Below are positions 59,825 through 64,000 of a stretch of DNA of 64,000 nt, one piece after another (the stretch's first letter is position 1; each line of letters opens with the position of its first letter). Source of the DNA: JAOUEA01 sp038249195 (GTDB lineage Bacteria; Actinomycetota; UBA4738; HRBIN12); assembly GCA_038249195.1 (NCBI GenBank), contig JBBRWM010000002.1, positions 377,603 through 441,602 of the forward strand, written 5' to 3'. The notes under the pieces were generated by a model. The model was not told the DNA's origin. It saw nothing but the letters and a program-made list of their open reading frames with translations, and searched no databases. The translations under genes and the position numbers were made by a program.

Positions 59825-61006
59825 ATGCCTCGCATCTCCCCCTTCGAAGGGCTCGTCTTCGACGATGCCGTCACCGGCCCGCTGCGCGACGTCACGGCGC
59901 CGCCGTACGACGTTATCAACGAGGCCGAGCGGCGCGCCCACCTCGACGCCAGCCCGTTCAGCATCGTGCACCTCGACCTCGCCGAGGGCCCGGAGGATCC
60001 CGAGCACCCCGGCAGTCGCTACCGGCGCGCGAGCGACCTCCTGCGGGAGTGGGAGGCGAAGGGGGTGCTCGTGCGCACCCCCGCCACGTACTACGCATAC
60101 GAGATGTCGGTCCCGCGCGACGGCGCCCCCTCGACGATCCGCGGCCTCCTCGTGGCGATGGATATCGAGCCATGGGGCGAGGGCGTCGTGCCCCATGAGC
60201 GAACGATGCCCGGGCCGGTGCACGACCGGCTCGAGCTCCTGCGCGCGACCGCTACCCATCTGTCCCCGATCTACGGCACTGTGCGAGGTCCGTGTCCCGT
60301 GTTGGATCACCTCTTGGCGCACGCCACCCGAGGAGGCGCCTCCTTCGAGACGCAGGACGAGCGAGGGGTCCGCCATCGGATGTGGCCGGTGCCTCCCGAC
60401 CCGCGGATCGCCGAAGGGCTGGCGGCCGAACCCCTCTTGATCGCCGACGGACATCATCGGTACACCACCGCGATGGCCTACCGGGACGAGCGCCATGCAC
60501 TGGACGGACCCGGCCCCTGGGACCGCGTGCTCACCCTCATCGTCGACGCAGCGACGGAGCCCGTGGTCGTGTTCCCCTTCCACCGCGTCCAGTTGGCCGG
60601 CGAACCACCCCACGACGGCGTCGCCGTCGCGGATCTGTCGGCGGCCCTCGCGGGCGTTTCCGATGACGACGCCGTCGTCGCGACCGTGGTCCGGGAACGA
60701 GGGGATCTGGCCTATCGCCTCCTGCAGCTCCCGCGAACCCCCCCGGCGGTGCAGGCCCTGCACGCGTCGATGTTGGACGGGCGGATCCTTCCAGAGAGCC
60801 TGCGGTTCACACCCGACGCCGGCGCAGCGCTCGAGGCGGTGCGCGGGGGAGGCGCCGTGGCCGCGTATCTCTTGCCGCCGACCACGCCCGAGCGCATCCG
60901 CTCGGTGGTCGAGCGAGGAGGCCGTCTGCCGCAGAAGTCGACGTACTTCTGGCCGAAGCCACGTACGGGGATGGTGCTGATGCCGCTCGACCCCTCGGGC
61001 CGATGA
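59825..61006 (+). CDS. DUF1015 family protein
   Basis: 393 residues. The family opening RISPFEGLVFDDAVTGPLRDVTAPPYDVI is clear, followed by SIVHLDL, and IADGHHRYTTAMAYRDE in the middle. Function unknown. A TATACA box sits 6 bases before the ATG, so the transcript may be leaderless. Divergent from the HAD gene. Confidence 0.88.
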   Translation: MPRISPFEGLVFDDAVTGPLRDVTAPPYDVINEAERRAHLDASPFSIVHLDLAEGPEDPEHPGSRYRRASDLLREWEAKGVLVRTPATYYAYEMSVPRDGAPSTIRGLLVAMDIEPWGEGVVPHERTMPGPVHDRLELLRATATHLSPIYGTVRGPCPVLDHLLAHATRGGASFETQDERGVRHRMWPVPPDPRIAEGLAAEPLLIADGHHRYTTAMAYRDERHALDGPGPWDRVLTLIVDAATEPVVVFPFHRVQLAGEPPHDGVAVADLSAALAGVSDDDAVVATVVRERGDLAYRLLQLPRTPPAVQALHASMLDGRILPESLRFTPDAGAALEAVRGGGAVAAYLLPPTTPERIRSVVERGGRLPQKSTYFWPKPRTGMVLMPLDPSGR

Positions 61007-61021
61007 CGACACGCGTGTCTC

Positions 61022-61336
61022 TCAGGACCCCACGGCCTCGAGTTTCTTGATCCCCGTCGCGACGACCTCCGTGAGGCTGCGCGCGCCCGCGCCGCTGCGA
61101 TAGAAGCGCCGCACGAGCTGTCCGTAGACCAATACGTCGTCTCCCTTGGCGATCCCCTTCAGCGCACGCTTGCCGACGGTCGCATGCCAGGCCGCCACGG
61201 GCAGGGGAAGCAGGCGCTTACCGAGCTCCGGGACGGACAGTCGGAGCTCCGTCACCTCGTCCCCCGAGGGCATCTGTCGCTGCACAGGCTCGGCCGCCAC
61301 CGTCCCGGCAAGGACCACGACGTTCACCGTCACCAT
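61022..61336 (-). CDS. Short single-stranded DNA-binding protein-like (OB-fold)
   Basis: 104 residues. OB-fold of SSB: VNVVVLAGTVAAEPVQRQMPSGDEVTELRLSVPE then WHATVGKRALKGIAKGDDVLVYGQLVRRFYRSG. It lacks the acidic C-terminal tip that recruits partner proteins in canonical SSB, and ends KKLEAVGS. Probably an accessory SSB paralogue, not the main replication SSB. Preceded by GC-rich short tandem repeats. Confidence 0.8.
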   Translation of the reverse strand: MVTVNVVVLAGTVAAEPVQRQMPSGDEVTELRLSVPELGKRLLPLPVAAWHATVGKRALKGIAKGDDVLVYGQLVRRFYRSGAGARSLTEVVATGIKKLEAVGS

Positions 61337-61353
61337 GAGGCCCCACTCCTTCC

Positions 61354-61477
61354 GGCCTCCGGGCCGGCCTTCGGGCCGGCCTTCGGGGCCCTGTGCTGCT
61401 CGGGGACCTGCAGCCGGACACCTCGGCGGACCTTCCGGCCACTTTCGGCCGGCCACCTTTGGCCGGCCACCTTCGGC
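61354..61477. repeat. Short GC-rich tandem repeats upstream of ssb-like gene
   Basis: Two runs: GGGCCGGCCTTC-type 12-mers at about 61370-61394, and a 14-mer GGCCGGCCACCTT(T/C) in tandem at about 61440-61477. GGCCGGCC, an 8-bp palindrome, recurs in both. They fill the gap between the ssb-like gene and the MBL-fold gene. May bind a protein or reflect slippage. Confidence 0.6.
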
Positions 61478-61546
61478 CGAGCTCTCGGGGGAGGAGTATC
61501 CCGACGCTAGCATCCAGGGCCGACACGGCTGTGGCAGACTCCGCCG

Positions 61547-62530
61547 GTGAGCACCCCCTCCGCCGCGCCCGCCCTCGCCACCTTCGAGGCCGCCGACGGC
61601 ATCCTGGGGATCGACACGCGCACGGCCGGGCTCGAACAATTCAACTCGGTGTACCTCATGACCGGCGCGGAGCCCACGCTCGTCGAGTCCGCGTCCGCCG
61701 CGGACGCGGACGCGCTGGGTGAGGCGCTCGAAGGACTGGGCGTCGGCCCGAGCGACCTCGCTCACGTGGTGCTCACCCATGTCCACCTCGACCATGCAGG
61801 AGGCGTGGGGCCCCTGTTCCACCGGTTCCCACGCGCGAGCGTGTGGGTCCACGAACGAGGAGCTCCCCACCTCGTCGACCCCTCTCGACTCCTGGCGAGC
61901 ACCTCGCGGACCTACGGCGCCGAACGCATGCGAGCGCTCTACGGCGACACCGTCCCCGTGGACGCCGCTCGCGTGCACGCGGTCACCGACGGAGACCGGA
62001 TCGTGCTGGGGCCGCGGCGCCTTGAGGTGCTTCATACGCCCGGGCACGCCTCGCATCACATCGCGCTGCACGAGCCGGACTCCGGGGCCGTCTTCACGGG
62101 AGAGGCGATCGGCTCGCACCTCCCCTGGGCCGACGCCTACCGGCCGGCGCTGCCGCCCCCGGAGGTCGAGGTCCAACAGGCCCTCGCCAGCATCGAGCGG
62201 ATACGGGCGCTCGCACCGCGGATCCTGTTGACGTCGCACTTCGGCACCGTCGTCGAGCCGCAGGCGGGGTGCGAGCGGGCCGCGGAGCGCGTGCGCAGCT
62301 GGTCCGATGCCGTGGCAGGCGCGCTCATCGCGCGCCCCGACGCGGACGCGGACGACCTCGCTCAGGTCCTGACCGAGCTCGCCATGCGCGAGTTCCGAGC
62401 CGATGCCGGAAGGCCCATCGATCTGGAGCGCTACGACGCGATCGGCAGCATCCGCATGAACGCGACCGGTCTCGCCCGATATTGGCGCAAGCGATGGGAG
62501 CGCGAGGCGGAGTCGGGTGCAGAACCCTAG
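61547..62530 (+). CDS. MBL-fold metallo-hydrolase
   Basis: 327 residues. Metal motif THVHLDHAGG, HTPGHASHHIALH, then FTGEAIGS where the bridging Asp of the family appears to be Glu, and LTSHFG. A C-terminal helical extension (about 245-327) resembles a DUF-type tail with RDMDADD-like acidic residues. Substrate unknown. GTG start. Confidence 0.85.
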   Translation: MSTPSAAPALATFEAADGILGIDTRTAGLEQFNSVYLMTGAEPTLVESASAADADALGEALEGLGVGPSDLAHVVLTHVHLDHAGGVGPLFHRFPRASVWVHERGAPHLVDPSRLLASTSRTYGAERMRALYGDTVPVDAARVHAVTDGDRIVLGPRRLEVLHTPGHASHHIALHEPDSGAVFTGEAIGSHLPWADAYRPALPPPEVEVQQALASIERIRALAPRILLTSHFGTVVEPQAGCERAAERVRSWSDAVAGALIARPDADADDLAQVLTELAMREFRADAGRPIDLERYDAIGSIRMNATGLARYWRKRWEREAESGAEP

Positions 62531-63219
62531 CCGAGCTCGGCGAGCCGTTCCGCCGCGTCGAAGGCGGCAGGATCGTGGCGCATCACCTTGCGGAACTGCT
62601 CCGCGGCCTCGTCGAAGCGGCCCGCCTTCGCCAGGATGTCGCCTTTGACGTACCACAGGCGCAGGGTGTAATCCTCGGCCACATCGTCGCGCGTGCGGGC
62701 GCGTGCCAAGAACGCAAGCGCCTCCGGGAAGCGGGCCTGGTCGGCGAGGGCCGACGCGGCCACGATGACCGCCTCCGCCTTCGCCTCGTTCGGCGCTTTG
62801 GTGCGCAGGACCTCCTCGGCCAGGGGGATGGCCTCCGCGGGCCGGCCCAGCGCCCGAAGGCAGTCAGCGATGATGTGGTTCTGATCCGAGCTTCCGGCCA
62901 TGCGCTTATAGGCCTTGATCTGCGTAAGGGCCTCCTGCCATCGGCCCTGACCGTAGTACGCCAGGCCGAGTACCTCCCGCACCGACGCCGATCGCGGCGA
63001 TAGCGCCTTCGCCTTCGTCGCCTCCGCCGCGGCACCGCCGGAGTCTCCCCGCTCGAGCAGCTCGATCGCACGGGAGAGCCGCCCCGTGGCGTCGCGAAGA
63101 TCCGTTGGTCGCGTCACCCGCTGGAGCTCGTCGGTGACGTCGCGCGGGAGGTTCCCTGTGGAAGCGGCCGATGCACGGCGGTGCTTGCTCCCGGGGCGCG
63201 GGGTGAGGGCCTTGGGCAT
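62527..63219 (-). CDS. TPR-repeat protein
   Basis: 230 residues. A basic N-terminus then about four TPR-like helix pairs: LSRAIELLERGDSGGAAAEATKAKALSP, VREVLGLAYYGQGRWQEALTQIKAYKRMAG, DCLRALGRPAEAIPLAEEVLR, YVKGDILAKAGRFDEAAEQFRKVMRHDP. Corresponds by context to Rv1691. Likely a protein-binding scaffold. ATG 63219 lies 25 bases from the rRNA-operon terminator hairpin. Confidence 0.85.
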   Translation of the reverse strand: MPKALTPRPGSKHRRASAASTGNLPRDVTDELQRVTRPTDLRDATGRLSRAIELLERGDSGGAAAEATKAKALSPRSASVREVLGLAYYGQGRWQEALTQIKAYKRMAGSSDQNHIIADCLRALGRPAEAIPLAEEVLRTKAPNEAKAEAVIVAASALADQARFPEALAFLARARTRDDVAEDYTLRLWYVKGDILAKAGRFDEAAEQFRKVMRHDPAAFDAAERLAELG

Positions 63220-63243
63220 CTCGCTCCTAGCGTACAGACGCCG

Positions 63244-63267
63244 ACGGGCCACCCGAAGGTGGCCCGT
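63244..63267 (-). terminator. rRNA operon terminator hairpin
   Basis: On the minus strand a perfect 10-bp stem starting ACGGGCCACC with a TTCG tetraloop, about 12 bases after the 5S 3' end. No T-tract follows, as is common in high-GC actinobacteria. Confidence 0.75.
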
Positions 63268-63278
63268 TGGCACGATGT

Positions 63279-63395
63279 CCCGGCAGCGACCTACTCTCCC
63301 ACCCAGTCGCCCGGGCAGTACCATCGGCGCGGGAGGGCTTAACTTCCGGGTTCGAGATGGGACCGGGTGTATCCCCTCCGCTATGGCCACCGAAA
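63279..63395 (-). rRNA. rrf: 5S ribosomal RNA
   Basis: Minus-strand sequence has 5S landmarks: GGTGGCCATAGCGGAGGGG, CCCGGTCCCATCTCGAACCCGGAAGTTAAG in order (read as two parts), CGCCGATGGTACTG and GGGAGAGTAGGTCGCTGCCG. Terminal helix CGGTGGC/GCTGCCG pairs. Ends accurate to a few bases. Confidence 0.93.
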
Positions 63396-63510
63396 CGGCG
63401 GTTCTCGACGTGGATCGACCGTGGAACCTCGGTCGATCCCTCGAGAGATCTGTTCGAGGGTGCGTCCTCGAGCAGAGCTTGAGGAACTGCGATAGCGAGC
63501 GCGAGCAAGG

Positions 63511-64000
<490 letters not shown>

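Overview
The window is high-GC bacterial DNA (about 70% G+C by eye) with a bacterial proteasome/pupylation locus and gene orders closely matching known actinobacterial blocks, so it comes from an Actinomycetota chromosome. Three conserved neighbourhoods can be compared with Mycobacterium tuberculosis from memory: (i) arc/mpa-dop-pup-prcB-prcA-pafA, then pafB-pafC-tatA-tatC-helY-M24 peptidase; (ii) pgsA-gcvH-FHA protein-MerR regulator-DUF151 protein-second MerR-glycine decarboxylase; (iii) TPR-HAD-tlyA-nadK-recN-pyrG-NUDIX-xerD ... scpA-scpB-rluB-cmk-der. No mycolate or genus-marker genes are visible, and several details (split GcvP, Zn-ribbon FHA protein, dacA-hpt inside block ii) suggest a lineage away from mycobacteria. 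Rank below phylum cannot be set from this window.

Layout: 1-6260 proteasome and pupylation operon on +; 6287-7302 two small minus genes; 7325-9254 PafBC regulators; 9255-20122 Tat export, two diacylglycerol-kinase-like genes, HelY helicase, peptidase and an MFS protein with a cyclic-nucleotide-binding domain, all on +. 20147-22062 cysS and an Lrp/AsnC regulator on minus. 22216-24462 a stand-alone reverse-transcriptase-like gene followed 9 bp later by an amidohydrolase. 24785-27402 a DUF4193 protein and an Lnt-Ppm1 fusion. 27392-27419 a strong dif-like site. From 27445 on, nearly everything is on minus: glycine decarboxylase, MerR genes, nucleotide and cell-wall genes, gcvH, pgsA, tRNA-Pro, der-cmk-aroA-tyrA-aroH, rluB-scpB-scpA-trpS, nucleoside catabolism, xerD, ald, pyrG, recN, nadK, tlyA, then TPR, 5S and the 3' end of 23S rRNA. 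The exceptions on + are a CAP-domain gene, a DUF1015 gene and an MBL-fold gene.

Genes run mainly rightward left of 27.4 kb and leftward right of it, rRNA included. This is the pattern expected if 27.4 kb is the replication terminus, which fits the dif-like site; xerD is in the same window. The observations most worth following are the short reverse transcriptase with a WVDD active site, the dif site overlapping the lnt-ppm1 stop codon, a 5 x 24-bp tandem array duplicating the 3' end of pgsA, two enzyme paralogues that have lost catalytic motifs (M50 protease and lipid kinase), and two sigma-28-like promoters sharing an 11-bp core.
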